Below are positions 1-10,778 of a DNA stretch of 64,000 nucleotides, one piece after another. Within the stretch, counting starts at the first letter, position 1, and every line of letters begins with the position of its first letter. The stretch is from Perkinsus marinus ATCC 50983 (lineage: Eukaryota > Perkinsozoa > Perkinsida > Perkinsidae), in the NCBI RefSeq assembly GCF_000006405.1, contig NW_003215582.1, positions 717,285-781,284 of the forward strand, written 5' to 3'. The notes under the pieces were generated by a model. It ran no database searches. It had not been told where the DNA came from and saw nothing but the letters and a program-made list of their open reading frames with translations. Made by a program: the position numbers and the translations under genes.

Positions 1-593
1 CTTAGGCAGAGTGAGATTTGTGAGCTCACGCTTAAAATCGATTTGATAGTACTGCTTCGAACGATCACAGACTAAGTCAGCAGGGGCGCGCCCGATAGAC
101 TTGCGATCCTTGACGGGCAGTCTGTTGAAACATAACCGACATACGCAGTACAGCTTCTCCAAGTGGTTGCTGTCCACAGTCGCAGCAACAGCTTCAGGTA
201 TTGACATAGACCCCTTACTAGTCATGATGGTAGTAATTGATGTTGAGATCGAAGATAGTTTCACGCTAGCGTCGAGATTGTGGCCGACTAGGGTTCTAGC
301 TAGCAAGGAGGGTTTTGGCTAGTAGATTAGCTGTTTGGGATGCATGCATGTGATGCGCGCATGATTCATTTCTAGCTCTTTGTGACCGATACCATGCACG
401 CGCAACCCTGTGGTGCATTGCAGATAATGCACGAAAACGGTTTTGGCTATAATTTCTGAACGGGATGTTTTGAAACAAAATCAACGCTATATTCTTGATC
501 AGCACGTTTTTCTCAATAGGACTAGCCATTTAGCTCACTTCGGAAGTTTATCCCATAATTTTCGTACAGATTTGCCACCCGTGACCTGCCTCG
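1..593. other. No gene recognised
   Basis: Short open frames exist here, but none has a recognisable domain or a convincing exon structure. The stretch precedes the Mutator-like fragment and is probably mobile-element or intergenic sequence. Confidence 0.4.
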
Positions 594-1415
594 TTGGCCA
601 CCAATACTATCTTTTCATGTCAGGTTCCCAGACCCGATGCGCCTATCCCTGAGGACTGGTTCTCAACTACTGACGGCGGCAACAGATCGGTGTGGATCGG
701 CAACCGGCAGTGGCGGCGGACCCGGGCTGCCAACGAGACTAAATCCCGGTATCGCTGCAGTGGTTGTACAGTATCGTTGTTGATTGAGACTCGTGACGGG
801 TCGTCGTATCTGGTTCGTGCCCCACGTCCCAATCGGCCTTCCTGTACCGCTGCTCCTGATCCTGCCCGGGAAGAGCGAACAAGATTAAGGCGCGGGGTTC
901 AAGAGGAGGTCGCGCGAGGTGGCAATCGGCGTGATTTGGTTGCGGAGATTGTAGCAGATCACGGAAATGCTTACTTTAACACGAATGGTGAGGGAAATCT
1001 TAATGCTGCAAGGTATAGGGCTGGGAATGCTCCGGGAGACCGGCCCCGTCGCCTTGATCTTGATCGCCGGGGTTACTTCGAGGATTTCATAAGGCTTGCA
1101 GAACAACACGCCGGCCAATGTAGGGGCACGCGCGGGACCGGACAACAGATCCGATTTCTTCTGTACTCTAACGCGGAGAACCCGATGCTCATTTGGGCCA
1201 CTGATCACGGTATAGCTGCTCTGAATCGTGCGTCTGGGCTATTGTGGGATGGAACGTTCTACGTCGCACCTCCTGGTTGGGAGCAGTTATGGACCGGAGT
1301 TGCCGAGATAGATGGCCACTATGTTCCTACCTATTTCGTCTTGATGACAAGGCGGACGCAGCAGGAGTACGAACGAGCACTACTGCAAATTCGTACCGAC
1401 CTTGCTTCAGTGTAG
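594..1415 (+). mobile_element. Truncated Mutator-like (MULE) transposase with FLYWCH-like zinc finger
   Basis: This open frame of about 270 codons begins without a usable ATG, so its 5' end is missing or spliced. The N-terminal third resembles a FLYWCH-type DNA-binding finger: a conserved Trp (SVWIGNRQW) followed by RYRCSGC. The C-terminal third matches the start of the MULE transposase domain: LLWDGTFYVAPPGWEQLWTG, then VPTYFVLM and TQQEYERALLQI. In MULE enzymes the Asp of the DGTF motif is the first residue of the DDE catalytic triad. The frame stops soon after this, so the second Asp, the Glu and the C-terminal half are absent and the copy is presumably dead. I saw no flanking terminal inverted repeats. 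It sits in the gene-poor, repeat-rich left arm. FLYWCH assignment is less certain than MULE. Confidence 0.7.
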
Positions 1416-1557
1416 TGTGAAATGATTTGCGAAGAGATAGAACTGTACAGTGTATCAAAACGTATATCGTTTTTAGCTTGTGATATTAAAGGGGATTTCA
1501 CTAATATGCGTTTTCTGGCATGTTAGCCTGGGATTTTAGTTATCTCGCAATTGTCCA

Positions 1558-2064
1558 ATGTCACTCACTGCAGACGTTATCACTTCGTACAGAACGATGA
1601 GTTTAGCTGAGGTTCTCCAAGGTGATTCATGTGATCAAGCGAAACTTCCGCTACGCTTATTCAACGTTCGTCGTTGTGAAAAGGCTACCAGACTACCTGT
1701 TTACACTCATCGCCGCTCTATTAATCGTGCGGGACAATCATTGGCTGAATATGATCGCCTACTGCTATTTGGAGATATTTCCTCTACATCATGTTGTATT
1801 ATTTTCTGTCGTAATGTTGAGATTACTAAACAAATGCTGAATAATGTGAACTTCAGAGTGGGTGATACTGTCGTGGTAGTCGAACCACGATTTCTCCAGC
1901 AATACCTTGATGAAGGTAGGGTAACCCCCGTGATACACGTACGACATCCGATCTATAGATTCGACGTAAGTTCACCTCTGATGGATCTTCCATTGCAATC
2001 GAATAATACAACCTACTCGTGGTTCTATTTGAAGAACATAAAGTTACGTCTGAGTAGTTTTTAG
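1558..2064 (+). CDS. Uncharacterised 168-aa open reading frame next to MULE fragment
   Basis: This is an uninterrupted ATG-to-stop frame of 168 residues, long for its surroundings, with no motif that I recognise. The middle is hydrophobic (DRLLLFGDISSTSCC). The later part contains FRVGDTVVVVEPRFLQ, which could be a beta-rich fold. It starts about 140 bp after the truncated Mutator-like transposase, so it may be another piece of the same element or a passenger frame. No introns are evident, unlike the true host genes further right. It could also be chance; I treat it as a possible element-encoded protein. Confidence 0.3.
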   Translation: MSLTADVITSYRTMSLAEVLQGDSCDQAKLPLRLFNVRRCEKATRLPVYTHRRSINRAGQSLAEYDRLLLFGDISSTSCCIIFCRNVEITKQMLNNVNFRVGDTVVVVEPRFLQQYLDEGRVTPVIHVRHPIYRFDVSSPLMDLPLQSNNTTYSWFYLKNIKLRLSSF

Positions 2065-3637
2065 ATTGGTATCGTCGTGTGGGGGGACCTTGTGCAACCG
2101 TCTGCCCATACCATCGGGGGTTAATAATTGTGGCTGCGTCTCGAAGCCAGCGTTGCCAGGGTTCGTCTTAGAGGCAGAGTTGGATATCGATGAGACGATG
2201 TGAATGATGAAGTTGAACTTCTGCTTAACGGGTCTATTGCTAGCGGTCTAACATTTTCATCCATTTTTCTTCACGAAAGTGCCCTTCGATCATCTCAGTG
2301 GAGCAAGTTCAATTTGCAAGATATTAAAATATGCTGTTCGAGAATATTATCTAGAATTTCTGGATGGGATATTGGTGGATGGAGCAAGCCGGCTCAAGAA
2401 ACAGAGGAGTTTTCGCTCCCTGTTGTACGGATGTTTCATGTTGTATATCTTCGACCACTCTTCAGTGTTGTGGGAAACGAGAAACTAGCTTTAGAAGACC
2501 GTTATCGACCTCTGACGCCTCCGCTTGTACAGGGGGAAGTTCGAAGTGAGTTCAGTATATGTATAATGGAAGTTATAATGGATATAACTCCTGTCATTTT
2601 AATTAGGTTACAAGTGAAAATAGATGTGAGTTTTCATGGACTATACTTCTCCATACCTATCATATTCATGACGCGAGAGATGTAAAAGTGTTCAGTTTTA
2701 TTATATAGATATCATAATTGGATAAGCGTTGATAAGGAAACCTACTTCAGTTCGTAGTTTTTATCATATTATACGTTTGTCATATATTCGATAAATCGAC
2801 GTCGCGGGTTATCCGAGAAGGATGGGAGTTAGGAATTTGCTTAATCACTTCAATCATTAGAGACTGCTAGTTAAGGTCGTCCTTCGGTAACACGATCAAG
2901 TGGGAATGGACAGGAGAGTGGGGAAGCGAGCACCGGTTCAAGAAGCCGTATGACAGGTAACATAATGTGTGTTGCAAAGTTATATCAGATCTGTTATTGC
3001 GATAGTATATTTTAGTTTTGCGTGATTGCATTAGGGAATATAGTATGATGTTGATGCCTAACGAAGTCATTAGATTAAGTTTCAGTACGTATCATGCACT
3101 ATTAAAGAGATGAAGGATAATCATTGCATAAAATCAATACCATTATTCAAGATGTGATTGTTTGGTTTCTCCCATACCAAAATGTGAGAACGTGGGTGAT
3201 ATTAAATTTCCCAAAAAATATTCATGGTTCAAGTGGATGATGTTTCCGAGAGGAAGCTATGGTGTTGCATATATTTATAACGTTATCCTCTTAGGAACTA
3301 ACTATAAGTGTGAATCGTTATTACTGGGCCAAGTGTAAAATATAGAGCGAAAATTGACTATATTCAAGAACAGTGAGTTATTTTAGTATTTCATGCTGTA
3401 TAGGTGAATTCATCAGTAGAGGGTTGTTGTTAATGTCAATGTTAGACTCTATTGTATATCGTCAGGAACTTCATGCTTTCCAGTGGAAAGTTTCCACTTG
3501 TTGTTACTCACTTATCCCTTCTGCTTTTCGAATCCCTGGATCTATGTGTGTTATCAGGTTCTACTAGACAGCGAACGGTATGGACCCTGATTAATCAAAT
3601 AACTCTAGCGTGTCTGGTTCGTTGTGACAGTAATTTC
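2065..3637. other. Gene-free AT-rich stretch
   Basis: About 1.6 kb with only short frames, the longest near 2200-2685 starting from a non-ATG codon. No domain, RNA gene or clear repeat was seen before the tandem duplication at 3638. Confidence 0.4.
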
Positions 3638-3821
3638 GAGTAAGTATTTCCAACCGTCAAGTCGTAGGATAGATCCTAAATCTTTTTCATATTTGTCTTC
3701 TGGGCACGTCGGTCGTTTGTTGTAGTCACGAGTAAGTATGTTCAACCGTCAAGTCGTAGGATAGATCGTTATTCTTTTTAATATTTGTCTTTTGGGCACG
3801 TCGGTAGTTTGGTGTAGTCAC
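3638..3821. repeat. 92-bp tandem duplication
   Basis: Two head-to-tail copies (3638-3729 and 3730-3821) begin GAGTAAGTAT and share CAACCGTCAAGTCGTAGGAT and GGGCACGTCGGT. They differ at roughly a dozen positions. The unit has no coding potential that I can see. Confidence 0.85.
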
Positions 3822-5161
3822 GTCGAACAATTCTGGTTCAAATATTCCAAGTCTCCTCATGAGGTAGTAACGAAAGTCGTATACGTCTAGGCATTCTGAT
3901 TATGCAATGCTTAGATTTCTGTCAATACTCTCATTCATAATGTTGAGTCCCAATAGCATTATGTGATTGTTTTGTGGTCTAATTAATTTATACAGCATGT
4001 GGATCTTTTGAGTAGCATGTCATTAATCCGCGCATGACAACTTGCTCAACTACGCGAGATCATGTGCTTACAAAGTTTGAATGGGTATCGCCACTCGCAG
4101 TTAACCCGCCGGGGAGAAACTTCTTACGGGACCCTGATACTCGCCATAGGTTCGCCGGCTAGGTCATTTATGTCGTAAGCTTTCTAGTGCTATAGAAGAG
4201 GAGCTGTGAAGCGGCCCGTGAGGGCCGAGGTGTATGGGACACGTGCTTGTCTCCAGTACAAAAAAGTGGTCCGAAGGCGCGCGTCTCGGCTCTGGCAGGA
4301 GCCCCCTATGTGGCCACATACGTTGGGACCGAGATCCACATACGTTGGGACCGCTAAGCGGGATCACCTGTCCAAATCTTGCGCCGTTTCTGGTTGCCTT
4401 GAGAATTCCCCTAAAAGTAGAATTTCGGGCGCGCGAGATCTACGCCTTGGCTTTTCTCGGAGGACCAGGTTTCACCAACTCGCCAAGCTTGGTGATCTCG
4501 GGTCCTAATGAACTCTCGCCAACATGCTCAATCATGAGATACGACCGCTTCTGGACCATATTTCGCCTCTTTGGCGTCGACACCTAACGAATTTCCCCGA
4601 GATGTGGCGGAAACTGGTTGAGGTAATCCGTAGTTTCGTTCGCCCAAATGATCTATTCCGTTCCGTGCGCACGGTTACAGCAACTTGGTATTGGTGTAAC
4701 ATGCCAGTGGCTCAGATATTGCTATAAAACTTGGTGAACTCATCGGTATTCGCCAAGTACGTGTCGTAAAACGCCGATATCTTGGTATAATCATTTGTTT
4801 ATGAAGATTACACCATCTTTGGCGATATCCGCCTTTTATCGATCACGGTTGGTATATTCCCGGGTCGGAGTCGAATATCGCCAGGTGATTTGTTCAAATC
4901 TGGTTTTGTGACAGGCTTTCGCCACAACTTTGTGATGATTCCTGTCCGGCGAGAGTTTTATCAAGGCCGCATACCGCCAAGTTGGATTCAACCGCACACT
5001 TCCCCCTTGGTTCTGCTTTTCGTTGTCTGTTCTCAGTGACTTTCGATGTCTTTGGACTCTGAGTTCAAATGATTATCATGTTTTGTGATAGGGCGATAGG
5101 CGGTCTATCATAGACCGATCGAGTACAGGAGAGTTCGCGCGGGAAGCCCAGGATCTACTTA
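3822..5161. other. Gene-free stretch left of the Ty3/gypsy remnant
   Basis: No gene recognised. Around 4480-5000 the short motif TTTGGCG/CGCCAA recurs on both strands. This may be eroded element sequence, since it lies directly upstream of the integrase remnant. Confidence 0.35.
4314..4353. repeat. 18-bp direct repeat, two copies
   Basis: CCACATACGTTGGGACCG occurs at 4314-4331 and again at 4336-4353 with 4 bp between. It lies inside the region that precedes the retroelement remnant. Confidence 0.8.
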
Positions 5162-5162
5162 C

Positions 5163-5795
5163 ATGGGTTTTACCACGGCAGAGTTAATCCTTTGTCAACT
5201 TTGCCGAGCCGGCAAGGCCCAACGAGGAAGTTGAACAGCGTCGTATGGCCTTGTATGAATCGGTCAGTGATCTCCGATCATCATATCTCCATAGAGATTC
5301 TCCTTTTCGATGGAATGCTCCGACCAAAGCTCGAGTTCAATAATTCATGGCTGAATAAGGCTCCGACCAAGGCTCCGACCAAGGCTCCGACCAAGAAGCA
5401 GCTCAGGCTTATTTGGAGAGACTGCGGCAGCACTTGAAGGAGGTTCAACAAACTGGGTCACAATACATCAAACAGGTGGCAAGGAAGCGAGCGCTGGAAC
5501 ATAGAGAGGATATGGAGCCTGAAGAGGTGTTTCAGGTAGGTTGTCCTAACAGGATAGTATCCTAGTGCTGGTGACTTGAGTTCAGGTGGGCGACAAAGTT
5601 GCCTTTAAAAGAGACTCTTCGGCCACAGTACATAGCTCTAAGTTCCAGAAGCGCAAGTTCCATGGGGTGTATCAAGTGACCAAGGTGTTGTCCCCAACCA
5701 GTTACCGGTTTCTAGTTACCGTTATCTGGTTACCCCATTACCAGTCGTTGCGTCCCGAAACGACCTTATTGGTAACCGCGCAACAATTGCCATAA
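5163..5795 (+). mobile_element. Ty3/gypsy-type retroelement remnant (end of integrase)
   Basis: Three short stretches in different frames match the end of a gypsy-type integrase. First is MGFTTAELILCQLCRAGKA, resembling the conserved 'P..L..GR' region. Next is QRRMALYESVSDLRSSYL. Then comes YLERLRQHLKEVQQ, followed by KQVARKRALEHRE and MEPEEVF. The last part, GDKVAFKRDSS then KFHGVYQVTKVLSPTSYRF, is the small beta-barrel seen at the C-terminus of gypsy integrases. Frameshifts and stops separate these blocks, so the element is inactive. A 12-bp repeat expansion (5359-5394) interrupts it. No long terminal repeat was found on either side. Confidence 0.65.
5359..5394. repeat. 12-bp minisatellite, three units
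   Basis: GGCTCCGACCAA is repeated three times perfectly; a related CTCCGACCAA lies about 40 bp upstream. It lies within the degraded integrase sequence. Confidence 0.85.
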
Positions 5796-5876
5796 GACAC
5801 CGTGAACGTAGTGAACAGCTAAACGAAGCCTAGAGAATAACCAGTTCTTGTTCCCCTTTAAAACGTGTTTTTTACA

Positions 5877-6140
5877 CTACTCAGTTCTTGTGTTATCTCG
5901 GAAACTGCTCCAGCACTCAGCATAGCCCCACAAGGCTCGCTTTCTGCCGATTAACGGACAGAGGTCTTCAACTACCAACTCCTCACCATCACGGTCTCCT
6001 CGAAGACGATACAGGTAAAGATAGTCTTCTCCGGCATACCAGTCGTCCTCAACACTGACGACCGAATACTCCTGACGAACTTGGCGGTCTAGAGAGAAGT
6101 TCGACCAAACGAACACCTTGTCTCCGGGGACTATTGACAT
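5877..6140 (-). CDS. Uncharacterised 87-aa open frame starting inside a palindrome
   Basis: From an ATG at 6140 the minus strand gives 87 residues: MSIVPGDKVFVWSNF, then acidic and aromatic residues (DDWYAGEDYLYLYRL). The PGDKV start and beta-rich pattern recall a chromo- or SH3-like barrel of the kind found at retroelement integrase ends, but I cannot assign a family. It opposes the gypsy remnant next to it. Its start codon lies inside the 27-bp palindrome at 6132-6158. Chance is possible. Confidence 0.3.
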   Translation of the reverse strand: MSIVPGDKVFVWSNFSLDRQVRQEYSVVSVEDDWYAGEDYLYLYRLRGDRDGEELVVEDLCPLIGRKRALWGYAECWSSFRDNTRTE

Positions 6141-6158
6141 GTGAATCACATGTCAATA
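6132..6158. repeat. Perfect 27-nt palindrome
   Basis: Two 13-bp arms (TATTGACATGTGA and its complement) are separated by one A. It shares the core TGAATCAC/CACATG with the larger palindrome 18 bp to the right. Confidence 0.95.
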
Positions 6159-6176
6159 AGGGTGTTCACACACCGT

Positions 6177-6219
6177 GAATCCTTGTGTTAATCACATGAT
6201 GTGATTAACACAAGGATTC
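6177..6219. repeat. Perfect 43-nt palindrome
   Basis: Two 21-bp perfect arms flank a single central G (left arm begins GAATCCTTGTGTTAATCAC). No mismatch interrupts either arm. Between this and the neighbouring palindrome lies a small TTCAC...GTGAA inverted repeat. Confidence 0.95.
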
Positions 6220-6546
6220 TGAATTCCGAGTCAACACTACCATCAAAAAAACAACACCAACTAGTGAGATTAACTCACTCGCCTTTCCTCAGCCTTGAAA
6301 GGCCACCGCCTTATTCAAGGCTCACCATCCTCCATTCGGAGCTCGATGCGCATCCGCTCGTTGTGCTTTCTCAGTTGATGAATGAAGAATCGTTCATGTG
6401 AACGGCGATGACCCATGAAACACTTCAGGGCACCGTGCAGGCCCTCGGCAGCGTTGTTTGTACTATGTCGCATGCCCGCTGGAGCTGATCAGACTGATCA
6501 GATCAGTATAATATACCCGAACGTGAGGTGCCTCGCCAATGGAGGA

Positions 6547-7454
6547 TCAGACCTGCTCCTCCACGTCCCAGATGCGGACCATGTGGTCACACCTACCCAC
6601 GGTCGCCACGCTCCTACGACAGGAGACAAGTGTTCCCTATGGCAATCGCTGAGACTCACCTCGGCTGTATCTCATCGGTGTCATCATCCAGCAGTGCTAT
6701 GCCCTGCACTGGGCCAGTGTGCCACTCTGGGAACTGTTCCCAGTCGGCAGCCATCTCCGACCATACCTGTTGGAATATACGAGTGCCGAAAATCGGGTAT
6801 TCCTAATACTGAAAGGGTTCCATCGCTGCAACCAATGAGAATAGTGGAGCTTGGAGCATGCAGAGCCAACGAGCAAACGCCATTAGCTGGTAGGGTCCGT
6901 GCCAGCGCCGGCAAAGGACCAATGCGACGCCAGAAGCGCAACGTGTCATCGTCACTGGTTGATACGAGGTACGACCCGTATCGTTGAAGGTCGAGGATAC
7001 TGTCAGAGTGCGCATTAATGGTCTGCGCATTAAAAATATAACCCCTGGTATAAAGCCCCTCGTAAAATATATTACCCTCAAGATCTGAAGAGTCCTCTCG
7101 TGTAGAATACTCATCTGCCCATAAAACCCGCCTCTTGCCACACGGCATCGACTATCAGGTACGAAGCACAATGCGCGAACCTGAAAGTACGACTCTCCCG
7201 ACTCTCCCTTGGTACACACAGTATGACTGTCGCTTACTGGCCCGATTTCGAACACCCTGTTGGTTGCCAACGCCGCGAAGTTCAAAAAGTGGTCGTAAAG
7301 CCGTACCAAGCCTTCTAGCGAGCCGATTGCCACCTACAAAAAACTTCACCCTCGTCAGCGGCGAGTCGCCACTGTCCAGAAAGTGCATCTTACCCATGGC
7401 CTTACAAGGTTTTGAACCAGCGCCACCGGTTACCCAGAACCGAAGACTAACCAA
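6547..7454 (-). CDS. WD40-repeat protein
   Basis: Several minus-strand exons show WD40 blades. In reading order these are AIGSLEGLVRLYDHFLNF (about 7330-7270), VRALCFVPDS (about 7180), INAHSDSILDLQRYGSYLV then STSDDDTLRFW (about 7010-6930), and ILIGCSDGTLSV (about 6825). The last short exon, SVATVGRCDHMVRIWDVEEQV, ends at a TGA at 6549-6547. A 46-nt GTGAGT...TAG intron precedes that last exon. The RIWD and RFW ends are the standard blade closers. The start is not resolved: an in-frame ATG is at 7397, but the first exons change frame near 7350. WD40 proteins are usually scaffolds, and the particular family (a WDR55-like protein was considered) cannot be decided. Confidence 0.65.
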
Positions 7455-8789
7455 CGCGCTATCCCAACTCTTAAAACCAAAACCAAAGTAATCCCCCAGC
7501 GGCTGGAAAGCCCAATTTAAGCTCTGAAATAATTAAAAGTATATTGCCTAGGTTTGAACCCTATACCGTTGCACTTACTAACACGAAACTTAACCACTGA
7601 ACCATACACTCTACATAACAAGAACTTTTAAGTGTTCTCCATGGCGACCTGTTATTGCTTCAACGTTCCCCAAGCGATTGGGTAAAATAATGCTAATATA
7701 TATTAATAGATTATAATGGCGCGCGGTTTTTAGTTGGTTAAAATCGGGTTTGGCTAAATTCGGGCGGAGCCCCATATTTCACAACCCTAAAATCATCTAC
7801 TTGGCAATCCTTGTCCAGAAGACCAACTTGGCGGGAGCTGTCCATGTGCAGTTATTGCCAATACTGATGTTGGCGGAATGAGAACAACACGCAAATTACT
7901 GCACATCTGTTGAATTTTGCAGAATCCACCAAATCTTAGTCCAAATCAGTTGTAGAGTAGCGTATTTCACCACATTGTTGTAATCTGTTTTAACACTGGT
8001 ATCACCTACAATTCCTGTCTTTAGGCCTGCGAATCTGTTTGGCGTCATTTTGGCGATTTCTGAGTTGGCGAAATCTGATACAGCCGCTTTTCTCCCATTT
8101 GCCATGATTATTCCCTTTCACTCAGCGATGCTCCAGAACCCATTTTCTAGCGAATATCGATGAATCAGCATTGTTGCTGCTGCACACCAACGATCCGCTC
8201 ATAAAGGTCGAAGTAACACATTGCATTATTTACGTTGCTCTTTTGGGTGTGAGCGGTTAGATTCTCCTGTTATGGCAGCTCCCGCTGTTAGATCCCGTAC
8301 TAAGTAATATATGGCAGACGCCTGTTTGCAAGTGACCTCCTCAGCTGCACCGTGGTATAGTTCTCAAGAGTACGTCCGGAAAAGCACTGATCTTTGGGAA
8401 AAAGACGGACGTACGGTTGCCGTCTGAGTTGAGTAGGAAGCTTTTTGTCTACAATTCGCGGGACACATCTTGGCGGGAAGAGCCAGTTGATCATTATTGT
8501 AAGGGTAGTATCCCGAAGTAAAGACGTAAGTCGGTCCTCGCACTCAACCGTGAGAAGTTTCGGGTGGTTATGGCCGCCAAGGAGGAGGAGGACGAAAGAG
8601 AGAGTTTCGCTAAGAAGCTCTGATTCTGCATGTACATAATATTCTTCCTTCCGTATGATGATAGTCGGGTTGTGTTTGCTGACAGTGATGACGAATGAAA
8701 AACGGCACTCTCAGGGTGCTTTCGGAGGCCGAGCCGCGGTCTCGAAGAGTGGTCGGGTCGATGAGTTCTTACAGGTCTTGTCTCAATGT
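7455..8789. other. Intergenic stretch between WD40 and RCC1 genes
   Basis: About 1.3 kb separates the divergent genes. Motifs such as TTGGCG and CCAACTTGGCG recur at 7730-8100, similar to the stretch near 4.5-5 kb. No gene was recognised. The in-frame ATG at 8655 is treated as upstream of the true start. Confidence 0.35.
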
Positions 8790-10547
8790 ATGATGCAGAG
8801 GCTCTTTGCCACTACATGGCGGAGAATAGCACCCGTCAGCGTAGTCACCCTGGGGATCTTCTCGGTTAGGCAGTACTCTCAATGTGAGGGCTCGAGGGAT
8901 TCACGCGCTGACGAGCAAGTTTCTATTTATGCTATGGGCTCGGTTGGGCCTACTCTGGAGCGAACAAGGCGGGGGGCGCAGCGTTTGTCATTTTTACCCA
9001 ATGAAAGATGGACCCGTGTAACTCTTGGGGATGGGTTCGGTGGCGCTGTGGCAGAGAACGGTAAAGCCTGGCTGTGGAGGAAGGGTAATAGCAATGGGAA
9101 GAATGGCGACGTGGTAGTAAAGGTGGTGCCGTTTCCCTCGGATGTGCGAGCCGTAGACGTTCAATCCTCGCGGACTGCACTTTGGCTCCTGGGAGATGAT
9201 GGTAGAGTGTATGTCGTGCAGAATGTTGTCGCTGCTCGTGGGAAGAACTCTATCAGCGTGTGCCCGGGCCTGCCTCAAAGTGTTAAGTTTTCGGCGATAG
9301 CTGTGAGTGCTGGTCACTTTGTGGGCCTGGACCAGGACGGTGGAGTATGGTGTCTCGGCAGCAACTCCAGGGGACAGTGTGCGGTAGATCCTGCTATCCA
9401 GGGGGTACTGGGTGTCGCTACACGGGTATTCTTTGGCAAGAAGGGCCCGTATGTGCGGGAGCCTCGTGGAGTGAGTGTAGCAGTCGGTGACTATCATACT
9501 ATGGTGTTGGACGACAATGGCGAGGTCTGGTCCTGGGGTGATGATACTCTCTTGCAGCTCGGTCATGGTGACACGAGGTAGGCGCAGGTAGTGAGGGTAG
9601 TCTCCTGAGGAAGCATCATGGATAGGTGTGCTCCGAACAATTCATCCCCGCTAGAGAATATGAGGGAACAGAAGTCGCCCTCGCAACCACTAGTGATTTA
9701 TGCACCCTTCCAGACTCACTTACGGTTTACTCCAACCAAAGTTGCAGATGTGCCAACCGACTTCGACCAGCAGCATACTCGGGAGCTCGCCCCGCATGTA
9801 GGCCCCTCCTCCCCGATCGACTTCCTACGATAGTCTATAGCGTCCATGTCGGCCTCAAGATTCGCGATTTTAGAATTCGGGCCTCGCTCCTGAGGGAATC
9901 TTCGCCGGTCCGAATACGTCATTCCTCGTCATCAACGACACGCCTTACGACCATACGCCCCACGACGAACACCACGATGCTGTCTATGCCTGTGGCGACA
10001 ACGAGAAGGGCCAGTGCGGGAGGAGTTTGCAAGTAATGCTGGGATATGGACTTCGACCCGCGAAATTGATTATTCAGTATTCGCAGCAGACCTTCATGCG
10101 GGTCCGACTTCCGAAGCGGATACAGGTCCAGATGGTGCAGTGCAGTAGTGGTCATTGTGCTGCATGGGTTCGGAGGGTCGTCGTCGGCGGCGGCCCTACC
10201 CCGGCTGCTGGGGAGGAGGGGCCTGCGATGAGGGACTGGGGTATATACACATGGGGTGAGAACACAGCTGGAAGAGTGAGTCCCATGGGGGGGGACGGCA
10301 TTTGTCGTTCATCTGCATCAACTCACAGAATAGCTCTACTCTAATTCATGCTCCCGTGCACTTCGATCATAATCAGGTGTCCACAACAAGACGTCAAAGA
10401 GATGTGGTAATACCACCTCTAGATGTGACCAGGAACTTCCCCCGCGGTAGAGTCCGTTGGCTGGCTGTGGGTCCGTATGGTACAGCAGTCATTGTGAGTG
10501 AATCGAGTAGTCCGAGAATCACTGAGTCCGTACCCAGCACAGGGTAG
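8790..10547 (+). CDS. RCC1-repeat protein, possibly mitochondrial (RCC1L-like)
   Basis: Exon 1 runs from the ATG at 8790 to a donor at 9578 and carries RCC1 blades: GDGFGGAVAENGKAWLW, AVSAGHFVGLDQDGGVWCLG, then NSRGQC and VAVGDYHTMVLDDNGEVWSW. Later exons continue in other frames: QTHLRFTPTKVADVP (about 9715), DAVYACGDNEKGQCG (about 9985), SSGHCAAWV and WGIYTWGENTAG (about 10145-10270). The last one ends near 10547. The N-terminus, MMQRLFATTWRRIAPVSVVT, is basic, Ser/Thr-rich and lacks acidic residues, like a mitochondrial presequence. RCC1 propellers serve as exchange factors or scaffolds; mitochondrial members such as RCC1L/FMP25 exist. I chose 8790 over the in-frame ATG at 8655 because the presequence begins there. 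The subfamily is an inference. Confidence 0.7.
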
Positions 10548-10778
10548 TGTTGGTAGAATGTACCATGTACTTACTCATGCACTATTGATTTCGCACCTGC
10601 TCTCTACGAGGAGCCAACGTACATGAGCCAGCTGGGTTGAATGATCTACTACCACCTACTCCCTGCGGCTCTCATCGTTTGATTTCCCATCACAGCGGTC
10701 TCTTGTGCACCACCGCGTTGCTGTTGGAGATTGGGGAAAACTGATTATTCTCATGTTTGCTCAGTGAGTATTGAGATC

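Noticed and set aside
2385-2400. Possible spliced-leader relic (GGCTCAAG)
   Set aside because: Only the last 8 bases of the dinoflagellate/perkinsid spliced leader match, with no upstream match and no gene start nearby.
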